Shown here: piece by piece, positions 34,196 to 43,031 of the stretch | Layout: each line of letters begins with the position of its first letter | Numbering within the stretch: position 1 is the stretch's first letter | DNA from: DALYDK01 sp964477125 | Lineage (GTDB): Bacteria > Patescibacteriota > Saccharimonadia > Saccharimonadales > CAIOMD01 | DNA: 51,698 nt | Assembly (NCBI GenBank): GCA_964477125.1 | Contig: CAYZCZ010000004.1 | Coordinates: 1-51,698 of the forward strand | Direction of reading: 5' to 3' | Notes under the pieces: generated by a model | Databases searched by the model: none | Seen by the model: only the letters and a program-made list of their open reading frames with translations | What the model was told of the DNA's origin: nothing | Made by a program: the position numbers and the translations under genes

Positions 34196-34954
34196 TTAAC
34201 CAATCAAAACAATCTTTTTTAATTGCTTAGCTATCCCACTCCTTGGGTCCTCCCCCTGATAAGTTTTTAGAAATACCCATATACCGTAGCCAGAAAGCAT
34301 TGCCAGTTCACCAACCAAAGATAATTCAAGCCATCCTATTACGTCAGCAGAACCAAATGTTACCAATCCGCCAATGATTATTAGTGCCAAACTTATGAAT
34401 TTTATAAGCCTTGTTTTATAGGCATTATGCCCACGACGAGTTTTGCTCATTAAAATATCATAAATAACCGTCAAGGCCATTGTTGCTCCAGCTAAAAAAA
34501 CACCAAACAAATGGATCCTGTATGGCCACGGACGCCAGCTTACCGGCATAAGAGCGACTAGGTAAAGGCCAAGTATTGTAAGTGTAATTAATAAAATAAT
34601 GGGCCTTGTTCGTTTTAATGTCCTTGTTAAATAATTCCGCCACCGCCACAACCCATAGGCAGCAAAAAATACTGCACCCGCAAAATATGGTGCCGTACGA
34701 ACGTCTTTTCCAAAATCGCTAAAAGCTGATGAAGCCGTAAACAAATCTGGCCTAATTACAAAGCATATGACAAAGCCAAGACTTAGGCCAAAAATTGCTG
34801 CTATACCCCAAAAACGTCCGTGTAACTTTCGTATTATTCTAAACATCAGTACTTTATCTAGTAGTACTTTATATCTACGGTGCTTAAAATTGAAAACATA
34901 GCTGTCTACTTCTCGTTTGGCAATACTTTTTTTTACATTTTTCTTTTTAGCCAT
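34196..34954 (-). CDS. Multi-pass membrane protein, DUF998-like
   Basis: This 252-residue protein has a basic N-terminus (MAKKKNVKKSIAKREVDSY) and about six or seven hydrophobic helices. The segment FSDFGKDVRTAPYFAGAVFFAAYGLW and the later MPVSWRPWPYRIHLFGVFLAG resemble the DUF998 family of unknown function, but the match is from memory and loose. No catalytic motif is visible. It is divergent from the large membrane hydrolase gene and probably in an operon with the downstream DUF5665 gene. Confidence 0.6.
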   Translation of the reverse strand: MAKKKNVKKSIAKREVDSYVFNFKHRRYKVLLDKVLMFRIIRKLHGRFWGIAAIFGLSLGFVICFVIRPDLFTASSAFSDFGKDVRTAPYFAGAVFFAAYGLWRWRNYLTRTLKRTRPIILLITLTILGLYLVALMPVSWRPWPYRIHLFGVFLAGATMALTVIYDILMSKTRRGHNAYKTRLIKFISLALIIIGGLVTFGSADVIGWLELSLVGELAMLSGYGIWVFLKTYQGEDPRSGIAKQLKKIVLIG

Positions 34955-35050
34955 CAGCTTTCAGTATAACAAAAATATAGCTTAAGCGTTATGACTGAAA
35001 AAATTGGCAGGGAAGTATAGTTACCCAAGTATTAAAAAATATTTTAAACC

Positions 35051-35078
35051 TTGCTTTATTTCCTATTTATTGTATTAT
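35051..35078 (+). promoter_or_regulatory. Promoter of the second membrane hydrolase gene
   Basis: TTGCTT (35051-35056), a 16-base spacer and TATTAT (35073-35078), 6 bases before the ATG at 35085. Confidence 0.6.
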
Positions 35079-35084
35079 TTATTC

Positions 35085-37001
35085 ATGTCAAGAGGTCAGC
35101 GTAGTAATCAAAAACAAAGCCGTTCATCGAAAGTCGGTTTTCTTATGGCTGGAGCTTCAGCACCAAGAAGTTTCCAACGATCTCTAATGGAGCGTGATAG
35201 TGTTGACCAAGGAATTGTGACGGGCTTATCTATGTCATTAGCCTACGCTATTGGGGCACTTACCCAAGACGGTCTAGAATTAATTGCCGATAAAATCACT
35301 AAAAACGGTGAGAGAAATGATGACAAAAAGAAGGATGAATCCTTCCGAGATAATAGTGATGATGTTTCATTTTGGCTAAGTGCCGGAGCCATTGGCCTTG
35401 GCTTAGCCACGCAATATATATTTCAGCAAAGAAAAGATGAAAGCATGGTTAACGCTAGCATACGTACCGGTGGGCATATCCTATCAAGAGTTGGTTTAAC
35501 TGGTGTTACTGCTCAGGCTTTAGAACAGGGTGCAAACAAAATTACAAGTGGAAAATCTGAAAGAGAAAGCGAATTAGTATACTCATTGATCGTGCCAACT
35601 GGTGCACTAGTTGCTGTACTAATGGATAGGATAATTTACCATAACCAGCTAGCTAGTGACGAAGGTAATGCTGATGTTAATAAGCTTAAATCAGCTGGTA
35701 TAGGTTTTGGTGTCATCAGCGTATTAGCTATCTTATCTTTGCTAGAACGTAAAACCGCACAAGGTATAAATTTTACAGTAAATAAATACACACCCTCACT
35801 TAACAAGTCCTGGCTACCTATCGGTCACCTAGCAAGCCTTGGAATTCTAGTATCTGGCATTGCATATGGAATTAAAAAACTATATGGAAATATTGAAAAC
35901 GGAGCAGATCAAATAGAAGACAATTTTAGGCGCAGACCAGTCTCAGAATTCGTTAGCGGTAGCAAAGATAGCTTTGTAGACTGGGACAGTTTATCGGTAC
36001 AGGGAAGAAGACATATAGGCACACGGCTTAGCGCTAATCAAATATCTAAGGTACTGAACAATGCTGAAACACCAGCAAAAGAACCTATCCGTATATATAT
36101 TGGGCTTGATAGTGCTCCCACAGAAAACGATCGCGTAAAATTAGCCCTTGAAGAGCTAGAACGTACAAACGCATATTCTCGTAAAAATCTTATTATAATT
36201 TCGCCAACAGGTACCGGATACGTTAACTACGTTATGGGCGATGCAGTTGAATACATGAGCAACGGCGATTGCGCGCAAGTTACATTACAATACTCAAAAA
36301 GGCCTTCACCTTTATCGCTAGATAGAAGAGACGAAGGCCATATTCAATACCGCATGTTAATAAATGGAATAAAAAAACATGTTGCTCAAATGCCGAAGTC
36401 TAAACGTCCTAAACTAATATTATTCGGTGAAAGTTTAGGAGCTTGGACTAGCCAGGATGCATTCATGTACGAAGGAACGGATGGCTTTGAAGCAAGCTTA
36501 ATTGATAAAGCATTGTGGATTGGCACTCCTGCCGAAAGTAAGTGGAAAGATCGCGTTTTATCTAATAAATCACTAAATACCGAAACGGATTTAATAGGCA
36601 TTTTTAACGGCTATGACGAATACGAAAATCTAACTAGTGAACAGCAAAAAAAGCTTCGCTATTATATGGTAACGCATTATAACGACCCAGTAGCCAGATT
36701 TACTACAAGTTTGCTTGTACAAGCGCCAGATTGGCTTAGGATGGACGATAAGCGTCCACCAACTATTCCAAAAAGTGCGTTATTCAGGGTTCCTGGTACA
36801 TTTGTGCAAACACTGGTTGATATGAAAAATGCCTTAAAGCCAATTCCAGGGCAATTTGTTGCTACTGGCCATGACTATAGGGGCGATTTGGCACCATTCA
36901 TTAGGGTTATAATTGACGCTAAAATAACTAATGACCAATTCGATAACATTCTAACCGCTCTAAAAAATAACGATAAGCTCCGGGCTAAAAAATCTGTCTA
37001 A
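35085..37001 (+). CDS. Large membrane alpha/beta-hydrolase, paralogue of the 14099 gene
   Basis: A TTG at 35004 is in frame, but the ATG at 35085 (638 residues) follows a -10 box by 6 bases and is preferred. About residues 35-290 carry spaced hydrophobic segments and charged linkers. The C-terminal half matches the PF10081-type hydrolase of 14099-15775: FVDWDSLSVQGRRHIG, IRIYIGLDSAPT, ISPTGTGYVNY, the nucleophile motif GESLGAWTSQ, WIGTPAESKW, THYNDPVARF and the C-terminal GHDYRGD. The shared order of motifs shows an old duplication. The substrate is unknown; lipid or cell-wall ester cleavage is a guess. Confidence 0.82.
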   Translation: MSRGQRSNQKQSRSSKVGFLMAGASAPRSFQRSLMERDSVDQGIVTGLSMSLAYAIGALTQDGLELIADKITKNGERNDDKKKDESFRDNSDDVSFWLSAGAIGLGLATQYIFQQRKDESMVNASIRTGGHILSRVGLTGVTAQALEQGANKITSGKSERESELVYSLIVPTGALVAVLMDRIIYHNQLASDEGNADVNKLKSAGIGFGVISVLAILSLLERKTAQGINFTVNKYTPSLNKSWLPIGHLASLGILVSGIAYGIKKLYGNIENGADQIEDNFRRRPVSEFVSGSKDSFVDWDSLSVQGRRHIGTRLSANQISKVLNNAETPAKEPIRIYIGLDSAPTENDRVKLALEELERTNAYSRKNLIIISPTGTGYVNYVMGDAVEYMSNGDCAQVTLQYSKRPSPLSLDRRDEGHIQYRMLINGIKKHVAQMPKSKRPKLILFGESLGAWTSQDAFMYEGTDGFEASLIDKALWIGTPAESKWKDRVLSNKSLNTETDLIGIFNGYDEYENLTSEQQKKLRYYMVTHYNDPVARFTTSLLVQAPDWLRMDDKRPPTIPKSALFRVPGTFVQTLVDMKNALKPIPGQFVATGHDYRGDLAPFIRVIIDAKITNDQFDNILTALKNNDKLRAKKSV

Positions 37002-37146
37002 TTGAATAACATACTTTGATATAATTTTCATTTATATTTATTTTCCAATATTTAGACTATTAATAGTATAAATAAGCTGTTACAGTAAGTTTAAATGCAT
37101 TAAACGCTGGTGGGTATCAACGAATAAACCTAAGGAACATTATCGT

Positions 37147-38256
37147 ATGCGTATCACTGAACTTTCTCAAGAAAAAAAAGATGGCCTATATATTGCATCT
37201 GGAGGATCACATCCTGAATTAGCATATGAAATTGCGGAAGCCATGGGTACTGTAGTGGGTGGCACAGAAGATGACTATTTAACAGCAGAGGAAGCTTTAC
37301 TTCGCCCAGAACGTGAAATAGGTGGTATAAAAAGAAAAACATTTCCTAACAGTGAAAGCTATGTAAGGTATGATCGATCCGTAAGAGACAAACAGGTAAT
37401 TATTGTTCAATCGCCTTTAGCACTCGATGGCTATTCGGTAAATGATTGGGCTTGGGAAACGGCCCAAATGGCTGACGCTGCATACCAGGGTAATGCATCA
37501 AAAATTATTCTTTTTATACCCTTATTACCGTATAGTCGGTCCGATGTTAATTACGGAAGGGAGTCTTTAAGCTCGCAACTATTTTTTAAGCTTATCGAAG
37601 TTGCCGGAGTAAATCATATTGTTACCGTAGACAACCATTCTAAGCAATCTCTTTCAGGCTTTCGTGGACATGTAGACCATATAAGTGCAAGACCTTTGTT
37701 TGTAGAAGCTTTAAAAACTGAAGTCGGTGATAATAATGCCAATTATGCAGTGGTTTCACCCGATGCTGGTCGATATAAAACGTCTGAAATATATGCCAAT
37801 CAGCTTGGAGTTAAACTTGTAAACGTTCCAAAAAATAGAGATGAAAATGGTAAGGTTATCAGAGCTAACTATATAGAAGGTGTAGGGGGTAAAATCTGTA
37901 TAGTCACCGATGATATGGTTGATACATCCGGAACCATTGTTACTGTAGCGGAAACACTTAAAAATTCAGGTGCAACTGCAGTAATAGTTGCCGCAACACA
38001 TGGAATATTTTCTGGACCGGCAATAGAAAGACTTGAAAATGCTCCAATGATTGAAAAAATTTTTGTCACCAATACTTTGCCCCAGGAACATAATACCGAC
38101 GCGCTAAACAAAATACGTCGTGAAGATGGAACAATTGAAAAAGTTGATAGATTTAATGTTCTTTCTATTGCCCAGCTTGGTGGGATTGCATTAAAAGAAA
38201 TAATAATATCCAGAGGTTCAATATCTCAAAATTATCCTGGAGGAAATCAACACTAG
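37147..38256 (+). CDS. prs: Ribose-phosphate pyrophosphokinase
   Basis: This enzyme makes PRPP from ribose 5-phosphate and ATP. The 369-residue protein has IVQSPL, the motif IIEVAGVNHIVTVDNHSKQSLSGF (metal/ATP region), SPDAGRYK and the PRPP-binding loop IVTDDMVDTSGTIV. It is longer than the usual 310-320 residues, mainly through an N-terminal extension and an insert near LTAEEALLRPEREIGG. An AAGGA ribosome-binding site precedes the ATG. The 145 bases upstream are AT-rich with possible -10 elements but no clear leader structure. Confidence 0.9.
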   Translation: MRITELSQEKKDGLYIASGGSHPELAYEIAEAMGTVVGGTEDDYLTAEEALLRPEREIGGIKRKTFPNSESYVRYDRSVRDKQVIIVQSPLALDGYSVNDWAWETAQMADAAYQGNASKIILFIPLLPYSRSDVNYGRESLSSQLFFKLIEVAGVNHIVTVDNHSKQSLSGFRGHVDHISARPLFVEALKTEVGDNNANYAVVSPDAGRYKTSEIYANQLGVKLVNVPKNRDENGKVIRANYIEGVGGKICIVTDDMVDTSGTIVTVAETLKNSGATAVIVAATHGIFSGPAIERLENAPMIEKIFVTNTLPQEHNTDALNKIRREDGTIEKVDRFNVLSIAQLGGIALKEIIISRGSISQNYPGGNQH

Positions 38257-38266
38257 AGCCGTAGTT

Positions 38267-38295
38267 TTGAAAATCTGTTAAATAAGTGCTAGAGT
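38267..38295 (+). promoter_or_regulatory. Promoter of the arginine-attenuator transcript
   Basis: TTGAAA (38267-38272), a 17-base spacer and TAGAGT (38290-38295). The leader-peptide ATG (38302) lies 6 bases after the -10 box. Confidence 0.65.
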
Positions 38296-38301
38296 GTAGT
38301 T

Positions 38302-38367
38302 ATGACTAACGCTTATAAAGCAATAGCAACAAATCCACGCCGTCGTCATAACGAGGGCTATTTGTAG
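38302..38367 (+). CDS. Leader peptide with Arg-Arg-Arg (attenuator)
   Basis: A 21-residue reading frame whose middle reads NPRRRHNEGYL. Three successive Arg codons (CGC CGT CGT) follow Pro and precede His. The last codons contain AGGGCT (38354-38359), which can pair with the 5' arm of the terminator. A ribosome stalled at the Arg codons would leave this segment free to form the antiterminator. The mRNA probably begins at or next to this ATG. The downstream genes look like arginine-type ArgA/ArgE enzymes, which fits. Confidence 0.65.
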   Translation: MTNAYKAIATNPRRRHNEGYL

Positions 38368-38417
38368 TATATAAAAAATTAATTAACAAAAGCCCTTCCA
38401 TATGCGGAGGGCTTTTT
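38354..38417 (+). promoter_or_regulatory. Transcription attenuator with competing stems
   Basis: AGCCCT (38391-38396) can pair either upstream with AGGGCT (38354-38359, antiterminator) or downstream with AGGGCT (38408-38413, terminator). The terminator stem extends to AAAGCCCTTCC/GGAGGGCTTT around ATATGC and ends in a T run (38413-38417). The AAAGGAG ribosome-binding site of the GNAT gene follows. Confidence 0.75.
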
Positions 38418-38438
38418 ATATGTAAAGGAGAACTTAAT

Positions 38439-38942
38439 ATGTTATTAGCAGAAACACTTGCACCAGTATACGAAGAATTCGATGTTCAATCAGGTGACAT
38501 TGCAGAACTAGATAATATTATTGCCGTTTCAAACGAGCCCGGAGTGCAAATGCTCCCGCTTTATGAAGCAAAAATTAAGGCTCATAAGGGGGCAGTCATA
38601 GCTAAACTTGGTAACGAAGTTATTGGATATTGTGCTATAACCTTTGACTATGGAGAAACGGCAGAGGTAGGAGGACTTACAGTTCCCAAAGAATATAGGC
38701 GACACGGAATTGGCAACGGATTAGTCCAGTCAGTAACCGAAAAAGTTCATTCAATAGGTAAAAATGCTATCGCTTTTTGCAACCCTAGCAGTGCTAGCTT
38801 ATTTGAAAATAATGGTTATTATCAAGCTGATTATAACGAAGTTCCACCAGAAGCACTCAAACAATGTTCAGCCTGCACCATGAAAGATCTCCATAAGAAC
38901 GGAGTATGTTGCGATAAAGTGTATTTGAATATGGTGGCTTAA
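38439..38942 (+). CDS. GNAT acetyltransferase, N-acetylglutamate-synthase-like
   Basis: This 167-residue GNAT protein has VGGLTVPKEYRRHGIGNGLVQSV (acetyl-CoA loop with RxxGIG), then a strand with AIAFCNPSSASLFENNGYY. The C-terminus has KQCSACTMKDLHKNGVCC, a Cys-x2-Cys and later Cys pattern that resembles the tail of short ArgA-type N-acetylglutamate synthases as I remember them. It is followed within 3 bases by an ArgE/DapE-like deacetylase and preceded by the Arg-codon attenuator. These three facts together favour an arginine-related role. AAAGGAG lies 9 bases before the ATG. Confidence 0.72.
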   Translation: MLLAETLAPVYEEFDVQSGDIAELDNIIAVSNEPGVQMLPLYEAKIKAHKGAVIAKLGNEVIGYCAITFDYGETAEVGGLTVPKEYRRHGIGNGLVQSVTEKVHSIGKNAIAFCNPSSASLFENNGYYQADYNEVPPEALKQCSACTMKDLHKNGVCCDKVYLNMVA

Positions 38943-38944
38943 CA

Positions 38945-40042
38945 ATGGAAGATAAATTAGTGGCTTTAACAAAGAAACTTATATCTATTCCATCTGTATC
39001 TGGAAATGAGCAGGCTATTACCGAATACATTGAAAATTATATAAATAATTTTGGTAAAATTACACGACATAACAATTCGCTATCATTAAAAATAACAGGC
39101 AAAGACCGCTCTAAACTATTTATTCTAAATGGCCATACAGATACAGTACCGGAAGGTATGGGGTGGAAATCTGACCCCTATAAGCCAAAAGTAATTAATA
39201 AAAAAATAGTGGGGCTTGGTTCCAGCGACATGAAAAGTGGGGTAGCAATAATGCTGTATATTGCTAAGTTATTTTCGACGAAAAAACCGCCTTGCGATTT
39301 ACTTTTTATGTTTGTGGAGAATGAGGAAATAGATGGCTCGGGAACAGCAAACCTAATGAAGTCTATCCACAAAGACATTACTAAATACAGCCAAAGTGGT
39401 GGCTTAATACTAGAGCCAACGAATTCCAATAACTTTGGTTTGGGAAGTAAAGGAAATGTTTTTTGCGAAATACATTTTAAAGGAGTGGGAGGCCATGGTT
39501 CGGTTAGTGGCAATAAAAAAGACCGATCTATAGAACAAATGGCAAATTTTATAAATGCATTACCAAAAATAAGAAAAGAATGGACAGATAAATATTCAGA
39601 AGCTTTATTAGGGGAGCCAACAATAAATGTAACTTCAGTTTTTGCTGGCGACAATACTGCCCAAAATGTTATACCAAACATAGCGAGCTGCGTTATTGAT
39701 GTGAGAACGACGCCACAATTGGAGAATACATTCAAGAAAGAGCTTAACAAGCTAGCTTCCAAATATAGCTTCAGTTACAACTTACCGCATGGGCTAACGA
39801 AACATGGGCTTTGCCAAAAAGACAGCTCAATATTTAGGCTTGCTGAAAAATACTATCAAAAAATGGATATAAAAGTATTCACTGGAGCAACCGATCAGTG
39901 CTTCTATACAGAACATAACATTCCAATGCTGATTTTTGGACCAGGAGAAAATACCCAAATGCATAAACCAGGCGAATACGTAAAAATACAAAATATTACA
40001 AAAGCGTCAACATTAGTAATGGATTTTATTAATAAATTTTAG
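38945..40042 (+). CDS. M20-family metallo-deacetylase/peptidase (ArgE/DapE-like)
   Basis: This 365-residue di-zinc enzyme has NGHTDTVPEG (metal His and Asp), GLGSSDMKSG (bridging Asp), FVENEEIDGSG (catalytic and metal Glu), ILEPTN (metal Glu) and near the end FGPGENTQMHKPGEYV (metal His). The GGHGS segment marks the dimerisation domain. Family members include acetylornithine deacetylase, succinyl-diaminopimelate desuccinylase and carboxypeptidases. Pairing with an ArgA-like GNAT and an Arg leader points to acetylornithine-type substrates, but peptide hydrolysis is possible. It converges with the inositol synthase gene, 6 bases apart. Confidence 0.85.
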   Translation: MEDKLVALTKKLISIPSVSGNEQAITEYIENYINNFGKITRHNNSLSLKITGKDRSKLFILNGHTDTVPEGMGWKSDPYKPKVINKKIVGLGSSDMKSGVAIMLYIAKLFSTKKPPCDLLFMFVENEEIDGSGTANLMKSIHKDITKYSQSGGLILEPTNSNNFGLGSKGNVFCEIHFKGVGGHGSVSGNKKDRSIEQMANFINALPKIRKEWTDKYSEALLGEPTINVTSVFAGDNTAQNVIPNIASCVIDVRTTPQLENTFKKELNKLASKYSFSYNLPHGLTKHGLCQKDSSIFRLAEKYYQKMDIKVFTGATDQCFYTEHNIPMLIFGPGENTQMHKPGEYVKIQNITKASTLVMDFINKF

Positions 40043-40048
40043 CCCTAA

Positions 40049-41173
40049 CTAATTAGCAGTTTGTTTTTTTACTGAAGCTGTTAATTTTCGGTTAGCTAAC
40101 GCATGGCATTCTTTTTTAGCGTCAGCATACATCATTTGCTGTGGTGGGGTTTTTTGGGTCCAAGCGCTTGGGCCACGCAAAGCGCCAACTACACCAAGTT
40201 CTTTAGCTACTTTTAGGTAACGAATGGCATCTATTACTACCCCAGCACTATTTTCACTATCTTGGACAGATAGCTTAACATCAATATCTATTGGGGCATT
40301 TCCAAAACCGCGTAAACGTAGGTTAAAATAGGCTACTTTGTTATCTTTTAGGTATGGCAGGTAAGTGCTTGGCCCGGCAAACAAACTATGTTCCGGAACT
40401 GGAATCCCACGAATATCATTTTGTGCTCGTATAACATTTTCTTTACTTTTTTTCTTACTGGCAAGTCGCGATTGAACCATCATATTGTTAAAATCACTGT
40501 TCCCGCCAATGTTAAGTTGCTGATGAAAATCTACATCTAACCCGCGGTCGAAGGCCAACTCTTGCAAGACTTGGCTAAGTACACTTGCCCCTAGTTGAGA
40601 GCGCATATCATCGCCAATTATTGGTAAACCTGCATCAATAAATTTTTGTTCCCAAACAGGGTCGCTGGCTATAAAAACTGGAATACAATTTAAAAAGGCA
40701 ACGCCGGCCTCTAAAGCACAGTTAGCATAAAATTCGGTTGCTTCTTGAGACCCAACAGGTAAATAGTTTATCAAAATGTCAGCTCTACTTTTTTTAAGAC
40801 TTTTTACAATATCTACTGGTTTCTCTTTAGATATTCTAAAACCTAAATCTTCTGGTTGTTCTTGCATATGGGTCGATACGCCATCTAGCACATTCCCCAT
40901 TTCTACAATTGGCCCAGCCGGTACATTTGGTTCAAATACACGGGCACAGTTCGGCTTGGCAAATATTGCCTTGCCAGTTGGTTTACCTACTTTTCTACTG
41001 TCGACATCATAAACCGCTACTACATTAATATTACTAGGTCGGTAACCACCAATGTCAGCCCACATAACTCCCGGAATATTATCACCATCTGAATTTTTAT
41101 AATACTCCAAGCCTTGGTACAGTGAAGAAAAGCAGTTTCCAGCACCTACAATAGCTATTTTAATATTTGACAT
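40049..41173 (-). CDS. ino1: Inositol-1-phosphate (myo-inositol-3-phosphate) synthase
   Basis: This NAD-dependent enzyme converts glucose 6-phosphate to inositol phosphate. The start at 41173 (MSNIKIAIVGAGN) has a GGAGG site just upstream; the alternative TTG at 41185 overlaps that site. The 374-residue length and motifs match the short actinobacterial/archaeal type: IAIVGAGNCFSSL (NAD), ILINYLPVGSQEAT, CIPVFIAS, IIGDDMRSQLGA, LNIGGNSDFNNM and the Lys-rich SRLASKKKSKEN. Inositol lipids or mycothiol-like thiols are typical uses in Actinobacteria, the usual hosts of Saccharibacteria. A LysR gene is divergent 104 bases away. Confidence 0.93.
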   Translation of the reverse strand: MSNIKIAIVGAGNCFSSLYQGLEYYKNSDGDNIPGVMWADIGGYRPSNINVVAVYDVDSRKVGKPTGKAIFAKPNCARVFEPNVPAGPIVEMGNVLDGVSTHMQEQPEDLGFRISKEKPVDIVKSLKKSRADILINYLPVGSQEATEFYANCALEAGVAFLNCIPVFIASDPVWEQKFIDAGLPIIGDDMRSQLGASVLSQVLQELAFDRGLDVDFHQQLNIGGNSDFNNMMVQSRLASKKKSKENVIRAQNDIRGIPVPEHSLFAGPSTYLPYLKDNKVAYFNLRLRGFGNAPIDIDVKLSVQDSENSAGVVIDAIRYLKVAKELGVVGALRGPSAWTQKTPPQQMMYADAKKECHALANRKLTASVKKQTAN

Positions 41174-41277
41174 TATAACCTCCAAAATTATATTTTTTAC
41201 GCTCTCGCGTTATTTGTATTATAAAGGATACTTATACTTATTATAAGCTTTACTTATTTCTGTTATAATTATCATAC

Positions 41278-42126
41278 ATGGATCATCGCTATAAAAAATT
41301 CTTAACACTAGTTGAACAAGGAAGTTTTTCTTCGGCTGCCAAAGCACTTCGTATAAGCCAGCCAGCAATTACTATTTCCGTAGCATCTTTAGAGCATAGC
41401 GTAGGGAAAAAACTAATAATTAGGCGTAAAAAATTTATTGAATTAACAGCTGAAGGTGAAATTGTATATAATGCATCAAAAAAAATTGATGCCGAAGTAC
41501 AATTAATGAATAATAAACTTTCAAAAGAGCAAGTAAGTAATATAACCCACGTTGGCCTTATAGATAGTATTGCTCATTTGTTGTATTCTTCACCCCAGCA
41601 AAACTCAATACTAGATAATATTGAAGTAATGGTAGACAATTCAATACGCATTATTAACGAGCTAGCCTCTGGCAAAATTGATTTTGGTTTAATCACTGGC
41701 CAGCCTGACTCATTAAATGCAGGAATTAGCATCCAAAAACTACATAATGAGCCGTTTGTTTTTGTAACGTCACCTAAGAAAATTCCAAAACGCGCTGTTA
41801 AGGAAATAAATAATTGGCTAGCCTATAACCAAGCTTCTACCTCGTACAAACACTTTCTTAAACAATTCAAGAAGCAGGGTATTGATGTAAAGCCATCTTT
41901 TTATTCAACAAGCATGGAACTACTAAAAGAAATGGCTATAGCAGGTAATGGTATAGCGCTATTACCATTGCACTTTGTAAGTACTGATATTAAAGAAGGT
42001 AGGCTAGGTGTCGTAAAAACTAAACCACTTTTTCGCCCATTGTGGATTATTTCCCGTAAAACTAATAAAACACCCAAGTTACAGGTGGATTTATCCAAAC
42101 GCATAAATCATTTATTGCCACAATAA
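41278..42126 (+). CDS. LysR-family transcriptional regulator
   Basis: This 282-residue protein has the N-terminal winged helix-turn-helix (FLTLVEQGSFSSAAKALRISQPAITISVASLEHSVGKKLIIRR) and a periplasmic-binding-like effector domain with a typical IDFGLITGQPD and MAIAGNGIALLPLHFV. LysR proteins usually regulate a divergent neighbour, here inositol-phosphate synthase. The effector is unknown. TATAAT ends 8 bases before its ATG. AT-rich near-palindromic sequence (around 41221-41250) lies between the two genes and could hold the operator. Confidence 0.92.
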   Translation: MDHRYKKFLTLVEQGSFSSAAKALRISQPAITISVASLEHSVGKKLIIRRKKFIELTAEGEIVYNASKKIDAEVQLMNNKLSKEQVSNITHVGLIDSIAHLLYSSPQQNSILDNIEVMVDNSIRIINELASGKIDFGLITGQPDSLNAGISIQKLHNEPFVFVTSPKKIPKRAVKEINNWLAYNQASTSYKHFLKQFKKQGIDVKPSFYSTSMELLKEMAIAGNGIALLPLHFVSTDIKEGRLGVVKTKPLFRPLWIISRKTNKTPKLQVDLSKRINHLLPQ

Positions 42127-42223
42127 CCTTACGGTTTAAACTCAAAGACAATAATTTTTTGTTTCAGGAAAATCATTGCCAAAAGGCATATAATAATATT
42201 AATGCTAGAGGACCAAATAAAAA

Positions 42224-42946
42224 ATGATTAGTATTGCCTATGCCCAAGAATTGGTGCTGATTATTCTTATACTTCTTTACAGCACGGTATTAGAAAGAGC
42301 GGTCCCTGAAAGATTCCATTTATATCTAAATATTGCTATTGCAGGTGTAGCTATATTACTTGGACTTAGTTTTGGACTCAATTTCGAACAAATGGGGCTA
42401 GCTTTTAATAAAATACTACCCGGCATTTTCATTGCCTTAATTGCAGTTGGAGTAATTGTACTGGGTACTTCTATAGTTGCAACAATTCCAATTTTAAGAC
42501 GCTTTTTCCTAAGCGATGACCTAGCACATGCAAGTGGTAAATTAATAACCTATGAAGCAACTGTTAGGGTACCTTTTGGCACAGCTTTAATAGAAGAAGT
42601 CTTATTCCGTGGGGTGCTATTAGGGTTACTGTTACAACACAACTCAACAATAATTGCGATAATTATATCGTCTGTAATATTTGGGTTATGGCATATTTTA
42701 CCTACAATATCTATGTTAGAAGAAAATAAAATGCTTGCTAAAGCCAATAAAGATTTGGCCCGACGTAAATACGGTTCAGTAATAGGAGTAGTTCTAATTA
42801 CTACTTCCGCTGGCTTTATATTTGCGTGGTTAAAAATAATTTCGAATAGCATAATAGCCCCATGGCTAGTGCACTGGTCGATTAATTCCAGTGGGATGCT
42901 TGGCATAGCTATAGCCCGAAAACTAGAAAATAAACAATCAAAATAG
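42224..42946 (+). CDS. CPBP-family intramembrane metalloprotease
   Basis: This 240-residue protein has about seven membrane helices. The CPBP (Abi/Rce1) motifs are LIEEVLFRGVLLG (EExxxR), FGLWHILP (FxxxH) and PWLVHWSINSSG (HxxxN/S). The family cleaves membrane-bound peptides, and some members process bacteriocins or confer self-immunity. A GAGG ribosome-binding site precedes the ATG and TATAAT lies about 30 bases upstream. No bacteriocin gene is visible next to it. Confidence 0.9.
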   Translation: MISIAYAQELVLIILILLYSTVLERAVPERFHLYLNIAIAGVAILLGLSFGLNFEQMGLAFNKILPGIFIALIAVGVIVLGTSIVATIPILRRFFLSDDLAHASGKLITYEATVRVPFGTALIEEVLFRGVLLGLLLQHNSTIIAIIISSVIFGLWHILPTISMLEENKMLAKANKDLARRKYGSVIGVVLITTSAGFIFAWLKIISNSIIAPWLVHWSINSSGMLGIAIARKLENKQSK

Positions 42947-43031
42947 TCCAAAGTTCTGTTTGTATTTTTAACTGTTTACATCTACAATTTAAGCATAATC
43001 AATAATACAAGTCATAACCGAAGGGTAGTAA

